A DNA stretch of 64,000 bases from Tomocerus qinae (taxonomy: Eukaryota; Arthropoda; Collembola; Entomobryomorpha; Tomoceridae). The number at the start of each line of letters is the position of its first letter. Position 1 is the first letter of the stretch. The notes below the pieces were generated by a model that worked only from the letters and a program-made list of their open reading frames with translations, was not told the origin of the DNA and searched no databases. Of the stretch, positions 1 to 12,191 are shown one piece after another. A program made the position numbers and the translations under genes. Location of the stretch: the NCBI GenBank assembly GCA_020055645.1, contig CM034546.1:7130001-7194000 (forward strand), written 5' to 3'.

Positions 1-1158
1 AAATCCGAAGCTGAGCATTACATCAAGAATAGATAACTTTTTCCTCGTTGGATTATTAGGATTTACAGCACTTTTTCTTACTATCCCTTTTTACTATCAA
101 AATCAAGACGAAATCTGTTTTCTTCCAAATATTATCCCAAAGCATTATCGTTATGAATACTATTCCCTTCTTAACGCCATTTATGCACTATTTATTTTGT
201 ATGGTTTATTTGGAACTGCAAGTTTCCTTGCTGTGATCGAATCGAATCATTGGATGACTTTTTACTGCCTGATGTTCATATACCGAGAAATGAGGTAAAT
301 GGTAAATACTGAAAAATATTAAAGCTTGACATAACGCTTATTAACAATCATCACATTTTCTCACAGACCTACTTTCCCTGCACTCCTGTGCTCTTCTATC
401 CTTGTTAAGGGCAAAATAAGCGAATTGTTGCGATAAACCATACAAAAATTGTCACTTTACAATGCTTAATCTATGCTTATCAATCACCTCCTATAGTCTT
501 CATTCATTACTCATCACCCTAAGCCAATATATCGAGTCGAGCGTGAACTTCCATTGTATTCTTGTCTTTCTATGTCACAACTTCTACATATTTCTATATT
601 ATATAGCATGCATAACATCGGGGAAAATATTGTATTTGGCTTTTACTGGTCAATTTTATTTTCAGATATGGCAGGCAGTCAAAAATAACAAAAGATTCTG
701 CAAGAGAAATTGATACTATGATAACTACCGTGAGATCTCACGAAATAATTCTAAAAGTATGGGATGAGGGTCACAGATCATATTCAGTAGCTTTCAGATC
801 GCTAACAACACGGACATTTTTAGTCTGCAATTATCTGTTAATTAAGTCATTTTCTAAACAGACGGCAGTGCAAAATTTTGCAATTACAACTATAGCTATT
901 GTATGTCTTACAAGTTGGTTAGGTTATTGTGTTGCTGGCGCATATTTGCACGCTGCATCTAAAGGCTGTAAGAAATCCTGGACATTTTATTCCAATACAA
1001 AAAATAAACGTACAGAAATGTATGTTCAGAAATTCTGTTTATCCTGGAAGCCCATGAAAATTAGAATTGGCAATGTTTCCTCAATTAATAAGCTGTCAGC
1101 TCCAAAATTCATTCTTATGCTCTGCAGAGCCACAACCAAAATGCTCATTGCTGGCTAA
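1..1158 (+). CDS. Seven-transmembrane chemoreceptor, GR-like (copy A), 5' partial
   Basis: The window opens inside exon 2. Coding parts are 1-294 (the base at 1 is the last base of an Arg codon) and 666-1158, separated by a GT-AG intron at 295-665 in phase 2. The split Arg codon is AG|A. Exon 2 encodes two hydrophobic segments and ends in the family signature FIYREMR or a close variant. Exon 3 runs from YGRQSKITKDSAREID to the stop in ATTKMLIAG-stop. It ends three or four codons earlier than its paralogues because GGTGAA is GGCTAA here. Exon 1 and the promoter lie outside the window. No lesion is visible in the part present. Assignment to the gustatory/odorant receptor superfamily rests on size, helix pattern and the C-terminal block, as detailed for copy B. 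Confidence 0.75.
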
Positions 1159-3400
1159 ATACAGTTGTAAATTGCAAAAACTGCTTTTAAATTCATTAGG
1201 CACAAGTAAATACACATCTACGTCAAATTTGTTGTTAGCCTTAAAGATAAAAGAGTTCTATGACATAATAATCAGTTGTTGAGACGTTGAGAGTTTTGTA
1301 GGTACTAACTGATGAGTGAAGGATATGCCTGCAATAGTATATAGTATATAGTATTAGCAAAATATTCTGAAATGATATAATTATAACTTGCTGGTGTTAT
1401 TCAACGACAAATTACTGTACAGGTAGGTCATTAATATATTATATCAGTACTACACTAAGAAGTCGTTCGAAAATTAAATTAAATTGTCACTTCGTTAAAT
1501 ACATTTAAGGAATAAAAATTTACATTAAAAACAAATCTATCAAAGTTAATAATAAAAAGCTTTTTCGGTGCTTTTATTATAAAATTAAATATCGTAGTTA
1601 CTATTTACACGATTTTCGAGCATTTTTAATAATTCAGATGCACACTCCTTGCGTCGACCTTGCAATTTTTAAAACTTGTTGATTTCCTTTGGGCATTTAC
1701 AGGTAAATGGAAAGTACAGCAAAATCTTTCAATTTATGTTGGCTATATACAATTAAGTAATGTTTTTATATGTTACAATCATGGTACAAAATTGCATGTT
1801 CGCCGAACCCAAATTATACATACTTTGTGAAAGCGGATCGCAAATAAACGACATTTCTAAGTGACATGGTAGAATAAACCTGCAGCTGTACTTATTTCAT
1901 TCCAAACGTATTTCGTTGCAACAATACCCGATGAATATTATAGCACCTTAGTGCCTTTCGTATTGACAAACGGGGATAATAGGAAAAACTTCGAGGTTGT
2001 TTAGGAAAGACATACTAAGTAATATTGCCTTTTATTATGCCATTTATATTTTACGAATTGTAATCAAGATGTAAAGTGACATGCCAAGAAAAACTGATTG
2101 GCGTCACCAAAACAAAGTGCTGAACCGAAAGGCTTAATTATAAAATCATATTGTAACAAATATAGTTACAACAACGAAAAATAATCATTGGTTAATGGAA
2201 AAATTATTTTATTTCTCTCAAGAACATTTAGCAGTGAATAAAATGAGTACAATTAAATTTGTACAACTATTACTGATAAATTGCTCTTCTATATAATTTT
2301 TTAACCATAAAATTAAAGTTTACAAGTTACAAGTTTAAAGTTCGAATTACAAGCGATATCTTAGAATTAGAAACAAATATAGTTTGTAAAACAGAAAAAA
2401 TTCAACATGGAAATTAGGCTGCTTTGTTTGGTGATGATGACTCAAGTAATCTGGAGCTATTTAACACTCAATTGTGTAGCATAGCATAATATAATACGAT
2501 TTAAGATCTATAAATAATAATTACCTGCGTTTATGTATTAAGCGTAAAATTATAAGTCGGTGAAATGATACCAAATTAAGTTCCAAGAATTGTTGCAAGT
2601 GGAAAAAATCTGATATACTGCGAAGAAAATAAGACGTTACAATTTATAATATACTACATTTACTGATTGTGATGTATGATTATATGCTACTGGTGAATCC
2701 ACCGAAAGAACGAACCTAGTAGCCAGACAAAATTCAGCCGTGGGACTTTCTACAGTACAAAAAGATATGCGGAAATAAAAGAAATATTTATCTTGCTTGC
2801 TATAATAATAAATAATAATTGTACTAAGTATGGAGTACAGAGTAAAAAAATATATTTTAAAACATTTGGGTTTTTCCTTGTTTTGCTCCAACTATCAGTT
2901 TACTTTATAGGGTACCAGAAATTAGCTTACGCCGAAGTGGAAAATAGCCGAAGTGAAATTTTAGCCCACGCTGAATGGAAATTAACCAACCCCGAAGTTA
3001 AAAGTTACCGAAGCGGAAGTAAAAAAAACCTGTCGATGCAGAATTCGAATGGTATAAATATCCTACCCGGAGTAGAAAACAGCCGAAGTGGAAATTAGTT
3101 CAAGCCAAATAGAAAATACCCGAAGTCGAAGTGACTGCTAAAATCCTATCCAGGTTTGTTTTGTTATACTCTTTTATATGAAAATCTCCACGCGCGGAAA
3201 ACTGGTTTAATTACAACGCTTTGTTTCTAGACAGTCAAGGAGGCTCCCAAAAATGTCATTCCAAAGACACCAGTCAACAATAAGTTAAGCAAAACTGCCA
3301 ATTAAGAAAAAACACAATTGGGCAGAATAGTTAAGATTACTGGTATTCAGTGTCCTGTAAATAATAGATCTTCAATTTCCTTAATTCTTTGAAGATTTGG
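1159..3400. other. Intergenic: shared 3' flank of the receptor family
   Basis: No gene is supported here. About 1470-2300 is a degenerate copy of sequence also found after copy D (14380-15330), copy E (22990-24060) and copy F (32990-33780), and again at 56040-56450. It is therefore flanking DNA carried along when the receptor genes duplicated. About 2200-2700 also resembles 47400-48080. A degenerate tandem repeat closes the interval. Confidence 0.6.
2930..3130. repeat. Degenerate short tandem repeat, CCGAAGTGGAAA type
   Basis: A motif close to GCCGAAGTGGAAAWTAG recurs about eight times with variable spacing and substitutions. Short open frames through it (for example at 2793-3098) are products of the repeat and have no gene-like features. 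Confidence 0.6.
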
Positions 3401-3410
3401 GGGTAGTAAT

Positions 3411-3560
3411 TTCCGTTGTAGCTCTAATCAGTTTTTTAATATAAATAGGAGTAAGGTGCTGATTGCAGTCTTGCGGTATGTAATTTTCAAATATAAAAGA
3501 CAATGTTCACTTTAAAAACGTTTGTTAAATATTTGGATGGAGACAGCCAGAATGTTTAGT
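3411..3560 (+). promoter_or_regulatory. Conserved receptor promoter, copy B
   Basis: The block reads CTGATTGCAGTCTTGCGG, then a TATA box (ATATAAAAG, 3491-3499), then ATGTTCACTTTAAAAA, then ATTTGGAT. The same order and spacing recurs before copies C, D, E, F, G, H and J. The TATA box lies about 250 bp before the ATG at 3750, implying a long 5' leader. Confidence 0.7.
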
Positions 3561-3749
3561 TAATAATCTGCAACAGGAAAGACGAAACTATTAATTTGTG
3601 CTCCATATTTCTCTATTCATCGTTTGCAGTTCACACAAAGTCATTTTATCGGTTTCTTGAGTAACAAGTACAACATAAACGCTTTCTAAGTCATTTAAAA
3701 AAATTGTTTAATTTATTTTAAAATTCGATTTTAATCTTTTGGATTAAAA

Positions 3750-5451
3750 ATGATTTCTAAGCAATTCCTGCAATGTTTATCTTTATTTGTGAAAATGTTT
3801 GCCATTTTTGGAGTTATTCCATACACATGGGATGACAAAAATAAAATTACCAGAAAAATAAATTCGAAGTGGACAATGTGGCAATGTAACATTACAATTT
3901 CCCTGACAATTGCACATGTTTTAATTATTATTTCTAGAATGGTGTATGTCATATACTCACAGAGTGATTTGACCAGACATTCAATTAGTCTGGTGGTGAA
4001 CGTAATTTTTTTCTTACATGCTTCATTGATGCTGTGGGGTTTCCGACTAGAAAATTATTTACTACTTTATAGTAACCTTTCCCGATTATCAATTATTAAA
4101 TTTAGAGGTAATGTGAGACATTTTTTTTAATTAAATTTTTTTATTCTAAGATTAATGTTTGTTTGTTACTTTTATCTGCAGACCAGCACTGCAGAAATCC
4201 GAAGTTGAGTATCACATCAAAAATCGATAAATTTTTCTTCATCGTCTCCACTGTAATGTTTACAGTACCTTTTCTTACTGTCCCATTCTATTATCAAAAT
4301 CAAGACGCAATCTGTTTTCTACCAAATATTATCCCAAAGCAATATCGTTATGAATACTATCCTATTCTTAAGGCCGTTTATGCATTATTCTTTTTATATT
4401 CTATGCTTGGAGCTGGAAGTTTTACTGTTGCGATGCAATTGAATCATTACATGACATTCTACTGCCTGATCTTCATTTATCGAGAAATGAGGTAAACACT
4501 AAAAGACGTAAATCGCCAATGTCTATCAACAGTGCTCACTACTTTCTCTGCATTCTCTCTAATTGGCTCTACAACTTAATGTTTTAATTTAAATATTTTA
4601 TGCAAAATGGATTTTTATTTTGTAATTAATATTCAGAGAAAAAACCTTTCAGGAAAAAATATTATTGCTCTTGTCAGGAATAGGGGAGCAACAAAATCGT
4701 AAAATCCGAATAATTTCTAGCAAAAGAACCGATTTTCCCGGTTGTCTTCAGCTTATATTGGCTTAATTATTGGCTCTTATTGAAAGTTGTTTTTTTCTAA
4801 ATATTGCGAGCACCAAAATACAATTTTTCCCATCTGTAACATATATTTTGTTAACCGTCCTTCATCATAGTAGCATCTGTAATAATAAGGGAAATGATGT
4901 AGTTTGCTATATTATTATCACTAACCAATTTTAATATTTTCAGGTCTGGAAGGAGTTCAAAAATAACAAAAGAGTCTACACGAAAAATTGATACTCTGGT
5001 CATGACGGTGAGATGTCACGAAATAATTCTGAAAATGTTTGATGAAGGTCATCGATCATTTTCGGTGGTTTTAAGGTCACTACTAACACGGACATTTTTA
5101 GTTTGTAATTATCTGGTAATTAAATCATTTTCTAAAATGACGGTTGTGGAAAATAGTGCCATTTTATTTGCAGCTATTGTATGTCTCACAGGTTGGTTAG
5201 GTTATTGTATTGCTGGTGGATATTTGCACGCTGCATCTAAAAGCTGTAAGAAATCCTGGACATTGCATTCCAATCCAGGAAATAAACAAACGGATAGGTT
5301 TGTTCACAAATTCTGCTTATCCTGGAAGCCAATGAAAGTTAGAATTGGCGATGTTTCGTCCATTAATAAACTAACTGCTCCAAAATTCATTCTTATGCTT
5401 TGTAGAGCCACAACTAAAATGCTTATTGCTGGTGAAATGCAGTTCAAGTAA
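3750..5451 (+). CDS. Seven-transmembrane chemoreceptor, GR-like (copy B), intact, 391 aa
   Basis: The coding exons are 3750-4107, 4182-4491 and 4944-5451. Introns are 74 and 452 bp, GT-AG, phases 1 and 2, and the joined frame is open. The start is the ATG that opens the motif MISKQFLQCL, shared by all copies. Likely membrane helices are near residues 46-69, 78-97, 136-156, 181-204, 262-283, 294-316 and 368-385. That count, the length and the C-terminal block (LSWKPMKVRIG, then APKFILMLCRATTKML) fit the insect gustatory/odorant receptor superfamily, whose members are ligand-gated cation channels in the sensory neuron membrane. The usual TYhhhhhQF signature of gustatory receptors is not present; ATTKMLIAGE occupies its place. 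Family membership is therefore inferred and the ligand is unknown. The gene stands alone with its own TATA promoter. Confidence 0.8.
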
Positions 5452-6142
5452 GTGCATATGCACTTAAACTTACAAAAGTCTAAACTATTCCTTGCATTTG
5501 CACAGCCTAAAAGAGATAAAAGTTACTATAGATAAAAATATTTGTTTTTATGTACCATGTACTTATGTATGCATCTATGCCTTTAGATATCTAATCTTAA
5601 CTATATTCTGATTCTGTTCTATGGACCTTCTGTGGTTTCAATTTATTATTACTGTTAGTATAAATCTAAATTAGAGTAAGGCCTTGATTACAGTCTTGTG
5701 ATTTGTAATATTTATATATAAAAGGTAATATTCACTTTTAAAAATAGTTTGCCAAATGTTTGGATCGAATACAATGAAATGAATTTTAATGAATACAATA
5801 AACTCAGTCGAGCTTCTCTATTTTCACTCGCACAACTCATCTTACTGATTCCCTATTATTATGCAGTTTGTATTTTTAATTTCATCTCCTCAAATTGTAA
5901 AAATGTAATTCATTACTTGTCAAACACGAAGACTTTGCTTAAAATAGGGCATAATGCAGCATTTACGGTATGCCGTACATAAATTCAATTTAAGGCGTGC
6001 CGAATTTATAATCTAAATATGGAGTGAAATAAATTTGGTCATATGAAAGGTGGATATACTAATCACGACAGTGGGTTCTTGTTCCCTAAAGGTCAGTATG
6101 ATGCCAAGATTTTATTTTACCATTTAGCTTGCAATAAATTAA
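5452..6142. other. Intergenic after copy B, with an orphan promoter
   Basis: No exon is visible. The interval contains a receptor-type promoter block (5655-5770, listed separately). Open frames such as 5749-5982 do not resemble any exon of the family. Confidence 0.6.
5655..5770 (+). promoter_or_regulatory. Orphan copy of the receptor promoter
   Basis: The block has the family order CTTGATTACAGTCTTGTG, a TATA box (ATATATAAAAG, about 5713-5723), TTCACTTTTAAAAA and TTTGGATCGAA. Sequence after about 5770 diverges and has no exon 1. The nearest exon 1 is more than 3 kb away and has its own promoter. It is probably what remains of a deleted receptor gene, or it drives an unrecognised transcript. 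Confidence 0.6.
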
Positions 6143-7325
6143 GTATATATGTGGTAGTATAACTGTTCCCCCAGTGTAAGGGCGCCATTGTACTAGTATA
6201 ACTGTGCGTAGCGAGTTATACTAGGATAACCGACCCTCGGGGTTTCAGTACAACTGTTCCACGCTTAAATGCATTGCAAAGCCTGAGTTAATTAGACAAT
6301 TATGCTACTTTATCATGATATGACCATAATTTATGCTCAAAATATTTTATTATTTACTATTTTACTACTCAGTCAAATAGTGATAATTGCAAAAACCAAA
6401 TAATTAGCATAATATCGGTAGATACGTAAAAGAACAATCAATTGCACTTTGCATTCTTACATACATTGCCAACATGACACTTTGTACCAAATGGTATGTC
6501 ATTCTTTTTGCATGGACATCCATTCATCCATTTTCGCGACAATTAAGGACTTTGCATGGCAAATTCGTAGGATCCGTGTTCGATCTATCAACCTCAGGAA
6601 TCATCAATGAAACAATACTGCCAACTTTTACAGTTCTACTCTTTTGCTTTGCTTGATACTTGATAATTTATGTTCAAAATATTATTAGCTTGATTTACTA
6701 TATTATCATTCCAAATAGACATACCAGAAGTATTATTTCAAATCCTAATGGAAATCTACAACTACAATGCGCAAAAGGCATTATCGACACCAAGATCAAC
6801 GAATCGAAAGTTGGAACTTGGTCAGCCGAAATAAACACAGCGGCATGACCAACTAATACAATTAAGTACATCACTGCCCTAAGCTCGGTAACTTCCTACA
6901 GTAGACAATCAATCTGCAAATGCAAGACGGCATTCCAAACTAATAGATGTCCATGCAAAAAGAATATGACATACCATTTGGTACAAAGTGTCATGTTGGC
7001 AATGTATGTAAGAATGCAAAGTGCAATTGATTGTTCTTTTACGTATCTACCGATATTATGCTAATTATTTGGTTTTTGCAATTATCACTATTTGACTGAG
7101 TAGTAAAATAGTAAATAATAAAATATTTTGAGCATAAATTATGGTCATATCATGATAAAGTAGCATAATTGTCTAATTAACTCAGGCTTTGCAATGCATT
7201 TAAGCGTGGAACAGTTGTACTGAAACCCCGAGGGTCGGTTATCCTAGTATAACTCGCTACGCACAGTTATACTAGTACAATGGCGCCCTTACACTGGGGG
7301 AACAGTTATACTACCACATATATAC
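6143..7325. mobile_element. Foldback (long inverted repeat) transposon, 1.18 kb
   Basis: Two arms of about 379 bp (6143-6521 and about 6947-7325) are near-perfect reverse complements, starting GTATATATGTGGTAG. They flank a unique centre of about 425 bp. Subterminal motifs of the type AGTATAACTG repeat within each arm. No transposase frame is present, so it would be non-autonomous. A target duplication could not be identified. Short open frames inside (6474-6656, 6660-6848) have no coding character. Confidence 0.85.
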
Positions 7326-8689
7326 CGAGTAAATAATGGGTAACATTCTCGCCACCCTCCGACGCCAGGTAATACTTTCGTGGCGTCATTGCAGTCTTTC
7401 CTGAAAGTCGTTTATAGTAACTTTAGTATGTAATTATTCATCGGCATAATATATAGTGTCGACCTAAAAAGGAATTATCTTCGGAGTTTGTCTGATTTCT
7501 TTGAACTTGGAACATTTCTAAGTTAATTTAAATAATATTTTACCAACACAAAATTATACCCTTAATGCATAACTGTAATTGTGTATTATTTTCTTAAGTC
7601 GTGCTTTGCTATCCTGCCCAAATGCATGCCCAATGGGTAATGGCTCCAGACTGAATTATTTAAAAAAAAAATATTTCCTTTCTGTTTCATGTTTACAAGA
7701 AATTTTTTAAATTGTAATGTGTGGGTGACTAACAACGGTAATCTTTAGTTTTGGAGCCAAACGTTAGGTAATGGTTAGGAAATTATATTGAACGATATTT
7801 TAATATCAACAACCATTTTAAATTTGAAATCTAAATTGTTTACGTTATGGCTCCAACAATTCTGTGTAAAAATAAATTATTTATTTAATACTTCACCACT
7901 AAAAAATAGCAGTAATCTTAATTTTCAAACCACTTTGAATTTTTTCTTTTATTCCAATGTTCAATATTCTGTACTTCATTTCTTTACATCTCATAGTTCT
8001 TTTATATGCTATAGTTGTGAAGTGTCTATAATGTATACGCGACTTAATCTAAACGGCTTTAATAAATTAAAATGAATGTTAACATTACTCTATATTAATG
8101 AAAAGCTTATTCTATGACTACAAATGTAAATGGTATCAGTTTAATCTACTTTGAGGTTTTGTTTATCCCAATATTCAATAATATTATATCTACTTAATTT
8201 CTTTACATCAAATTATAGTGGTTATTATTAGTTATATGTATAAAGGTATGATAATATAGTGTCTATAATACTTACAGGACTTAATCTAAATAAACGGAAA
8301 TTTAAAAAAACAGCATGAATGTTAACCTTGTTTTAATAAAACACACAAACTGGTTTTTTGGACACCAACTGAATTTAGTTTTCATAAATATAATGAATGG
8401 GTTAACTGCGGTTTTCTTTTTTTACTAACCCTTTTTAAATTACATCTTACATTACATATTTAAAAAACCAAATAAATAAATAAATTTTCAGGGACGCGTT
8501 TACCTTGGTTGGTAAAAGTGCTGCGACGTTAAAACAAAACCGGAATGTAAACAAAAACGGACAACTGCACAGGAAAGATGATTGCTTATAAATTAAATTG
8601 AATGATTACAGATATTCACTTTTGCCCTGTTTCACTTTTGTGGCCATTCTGTGGGTCATCTGGGTGGGTTTGAGAGTTGCAACTTCCGT
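7326..8689. other. Intergenic upstream of copy C
   Basis: No gene is supported. About 7937-8090 and 8150-8330 are imperfect copies of one another, so this is an old tandem duplication of about 215 bp. They share TTTCTTTACATC, GTGTCTATAAT and a final ATGAATGTTAAC. About 8470-8560 resembles DNA upstream of copies D (11640) and F (30180). Confidence 0.55.
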
Positions 8690-8825
8690 TGTAGCACTAA
8701 TCAGTTATCTGAATCGAAATTGCAGTTTTGTAATACGCAATTTTCAGGTATAAAAGCCAAGTGTTTACTCAAAAAAAGTTTGTTGAATTATTGGATCGAA
8801 ACGGCTTGAATGTTTAGCAAATAAC
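8690..8825 (+). promoter_or_regulatory. Conserved receptor promoter, copy C
   Basis: The same block as before copy B. The TATA box GTATAAAAG (8748-8756) is followed by CCAAGTGTTTACTC and TTGGATCGAAACGG. It lies about 266 bp before the ATG at 9022. Confidence 0.7.
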
Positions 8826-9021
8826 CTGGAACAAAGAAAACAATAATTTGTGCTCTATATTTTTCTTTTGATTATTTTCCACATAACTTCATTTTATTGT
8901 GCCCGTTTAATAACCGTAACAATATAATATGCAACAATAAACGCTTTTAAATCATTTTAAAAATATTGGATACATTTTCTTCAAATTATATTAAATTCGA
9001 TATTAATTCAATTCACAAAAA

Positions 9022-10477
9022 ATGATTTCTAAGCAATTCCTGCAATGTTTATCCACATTAGTGAAAATGTTGCCCATTTTCGGAGTTATTCCATATACTT
9101 GGGATCGCAAAAATAAAATCACCAGGAAAATGAATTCAAAGTGGAGAATGTGGCAATGCAACATTACAATTTCCATCGTAATTGTCCATGCTTTAATTAC
9201 TATTTCTAGAATGGTATACGTTCTATACTCGCACGGTGATTTGACTGGGCATTCAATTAGTTTTGTAATGACTGTATTTTATTTCCTACATGCTTCATTT
9301 ATGTTTTGGGGTTTCCGACTACATGAATACATACTGCATTATAGCAATATTTCCAGGTTATCAATTATTAAATACACAGGTAAAGTGAAACAATTTTTGT
9401 TATTTATCATATCAAATGGGTTTACATTGCAAGATTAATATTTTTGTTACTTTCATCTACAGACCAACACTGCAGAAATCCAAAGCTGAGTATCACATCA
9501 AACTTGGATAACTTTTTCCTCGTCGGATTAATAGGATTTACCGCAATTTTTCTTACTGTCCCTTTTTACTATCAAAATCAAGACGAAATCTGTTTTCTAC
9601 CAAATATTATCCCAAAGCAATATCGCTATGTATACTATCCCATTCTTAAGGCCATTTATGCACTAATGATTTTGTATGGTATGTTTGGAGCTGCAAGTTT
9701 TACTTTTGTGATCGAAGTTAATCATTGGATGACTTTTTACTGCCTGATGTTCATTTATCGAGAAATGAGGTAAATACTGAAAAAGTGTAAAGCTTGATAC
9801 TGACATAAGGCCTTTTAATACCAAAAGGCCTATAGAATCTACCAAAATATACATTCCTTTGTTTTCTGTCACAATGTTTTTACATTTCTATATCCTATGT
9901 AGCATGTAATACGGGGAAATATTTTAGTTGACTTTTACTGATCAATTTTAATATTTTCAGGTATGGAAAAGAATCAAAAATATCCAAAGACTCTGCAAGA
10001 GAAATTGAAACTCTGGTAATTACTGTGAGATCTCACGAAATAATTCTGAAAGTGTGGGATCAAGGTCATCGTTCATTTGCTGTGGTTTTGAGGTCACTAC
10101 TAACGCGGACAATTTTGGTGTACAATTATCTGTTAATTAAGTCATTTTCTAAAATGACTGCCGTGGAAAATGGCACAATTTTAGTTATAGCTATTTCTTG
10201 TCTCACAGGTTGGTTGGGTTATTGTATTACAGGTGCATATTTGCACTCTGCATCTAAAAGCTGTAAGAAATCCTGGACATTTTATTCCAATCCAAGAAAT
10301 AAACTTACAGAAAGGTATGTTCGTAAGTTCTGCTTATCCTGGAAGCCACTTAAAATTAGAATTGGCAATGTTTCGTCAATTAATAAGTTAACTGTCCCAA
10401 AATTCATTATTATGCTCTGCAGAGCCACAACTAAAATGCTCATTGCTGGTAAATTTAAGATGTATGTGAAATTGTAA
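9022..10477 (+). CDS. Seven-transmembrane chemoreceptor, GR-like (copy C), intact, 393 aa
   Basis: The coding exons are 9022-9379, 9463-9769 and 9961-10477. Introns are 83 and 191 bp, with the same phases as copy B. Exon 2 is one codon shorter than in copies B and D. The frame is open throughout. The C-terminus differs slightly: after ATTKMLIAG it ends KFKMYVKL instead of EMQL/EMKL. Helix layout and the C-terminal block match copy B, so the inferred role is the same: a chemosensory cation-channel subunit in the plasma membrane. It has its own TATA promoter at 8690-8825. Intron 2 contains a small hairpin (AAGGCCTTTT...AAAAGGCC, about 9807-9830). Confidence 0.8.
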
Positions 10478-11845
10478 AACCTGCGATATTGTGAAACAAT
10501 ACGATGGAATTTTATCCTTATTTTTTGCTAAATGTTACGTGGGTTAGAAAATTATTTTGAAGACCAGTTTATCAGCAATCGTTTTGCAATTTTAAAGTTC
10601 AAATTACATTTTAGTTCCACCAAATTTTTGTAAAGAAATAAACAATAGAGAATCTGAAGAAGATGGAAGGAAAGTTTTAAAACCCTAATCGTAGTATATT
10701 ATAATCATCCACCACAATCAGTAAATATATAAGGATTTGGTTGTTTCGACATTCTTAGTAATTTTCTTCTAAATTTGACCGATTTCTAAATACTTGACAT
10801 TGCTAAATTAATTTAATAATATTTTGCTGATATAAAATTATACGTTGACTACACAAACAGGAAACTATTGCTTTCTAAGTGCAAAGTCGTGTAATAAATG
10901 CAATGCAGTATACAATTACATTTTCAGTAGCTCCAGTTTAATGTTTAGAAATTAAACATCACCCAAAGGTATGTGCCCAAAGTACATGTTGAAATTCTAA
11001 AAGCTGTATTTATTTCTAATCGTTAGGTTTCTGTTGTAAAATCAGCCTTGGTTTTTTACTATACACGGTATGTACGTTAGAAAATGATTTTATCGTCAAT
11101 CTTTGTATAAATTTAAAGTTCAAATTACATTGCAGTTCCTCCAAATTCGAAAAATAAAAATCAATTTCATAGTTTAGCAAGACAAAATAAATCATACCTT
11201 CAATTTTAATAATTACGTTAAACATACTTTACACTTTTGTTTTTTTCGATATTTAATATTATCTACTTCATTCCACTACGTGGCATTAGGTTTTTATGAT
11301 ATAGGCTTTCCTTAACTTCGAGGGTTGGCCACGTGCCCTAAAACTTTTTCCATAATGCATACATGCACGTCTTATTTATATGCTCTATTTACCATTTCAA
11401 CTGAACTAGTACGAATAGATGTTCATTTATTTCTATTTCATTTATTTGAGCATTCATTTATTTTACAAAAAAAGAAAACAGTTTTGTTTATACTGCGTTA
11501 GTTCTTTTATTGAGCTAATTAATGTCTCTTGTTTTATTAAACGCCGAAATTAGAGAATTTTCGTTTCTCTTGTTGTTACTCATTCTCATGCATCATTATC
11601 ACCTAAAATTGAAGAAAAACGAAATAAACAAATAAAATTACTGGGACGCTTTTATACTGCATTGGTTGGTAAAAGTGTCCATTAAAAGTGCACTGCGACT
11701 ATTATTAAGGTGAAACAAAATTGCAAATGAAGCAAAAACAGACAGGCAGAATTGCACAAAAAAGCCACGAATACTGGTAATAATATGTCAATTAAATAAT
11801 AAATTCTGTAATTTAATTATGGGTAGGTTTGAAGGTTGTAATTTT
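10478..11845. other. Intergenic between copies C and D
   Basis: No gene is supported. About 10500-11250 is a diverged copy of 28780-29620, recognisable by TTTATTTTTTGCTAAAYRTTACGTGGGTT. This ties the DNA before copy D to the DNA before copy F. Open frames 11016-11225 and 11860-12042 (minus) are not gene-like; the second overlaps the promoter and leader of copy D. Confidence 0.55.
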
Positions 11846-11849
11846 GGTT

Positions 11850-12000
11850 GCAGCAGTAATCAGTTTTCTAAATCTAAATTATAGTAAGGTATTTCCTGAT
11901 TACAGCCTTTCCTGTGGTATGCAATTCTCAAGTATAAAAACCAAATGCTCTTTTTAAAAACCATTTGTCGAATATTTGGATCGTGCTGAATGTTTAGGTA
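11850..12000 (+). promoter_or_regulatory. Conserved receptor promoter, copy D
   Basis: CTGATTACAGCCTTTCC is followed by a TATA-like GTATAAAAA (11931-11939), CCAAATGCTC and ATATTTGGATCG. It lies about 253 bp before the ATG at 12192. Confidence 0.65.
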
Positions 12001-12191
12001 ATACTTTGTAACAGGGAAGACGACAGTTAATTTGTGCTTCATATTTTCTTTTGATGCTTATTCCAAAAAATTCATTTTATTGTGTTTCTGCAATTACATT
12101 TACAATATATTTAACAGTACGAACATAGAGTAAATTTGTTACAACTTATTTCAAATTAAATCACGTTCTATTTTAATCCATTGCATGCAAA

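Noticed and set aside
462-713. 83-codon frame between exons of copy A
   Set aside because: It spans intron 2 and the acceptor at 665; the family splice pattern explains the sequence.
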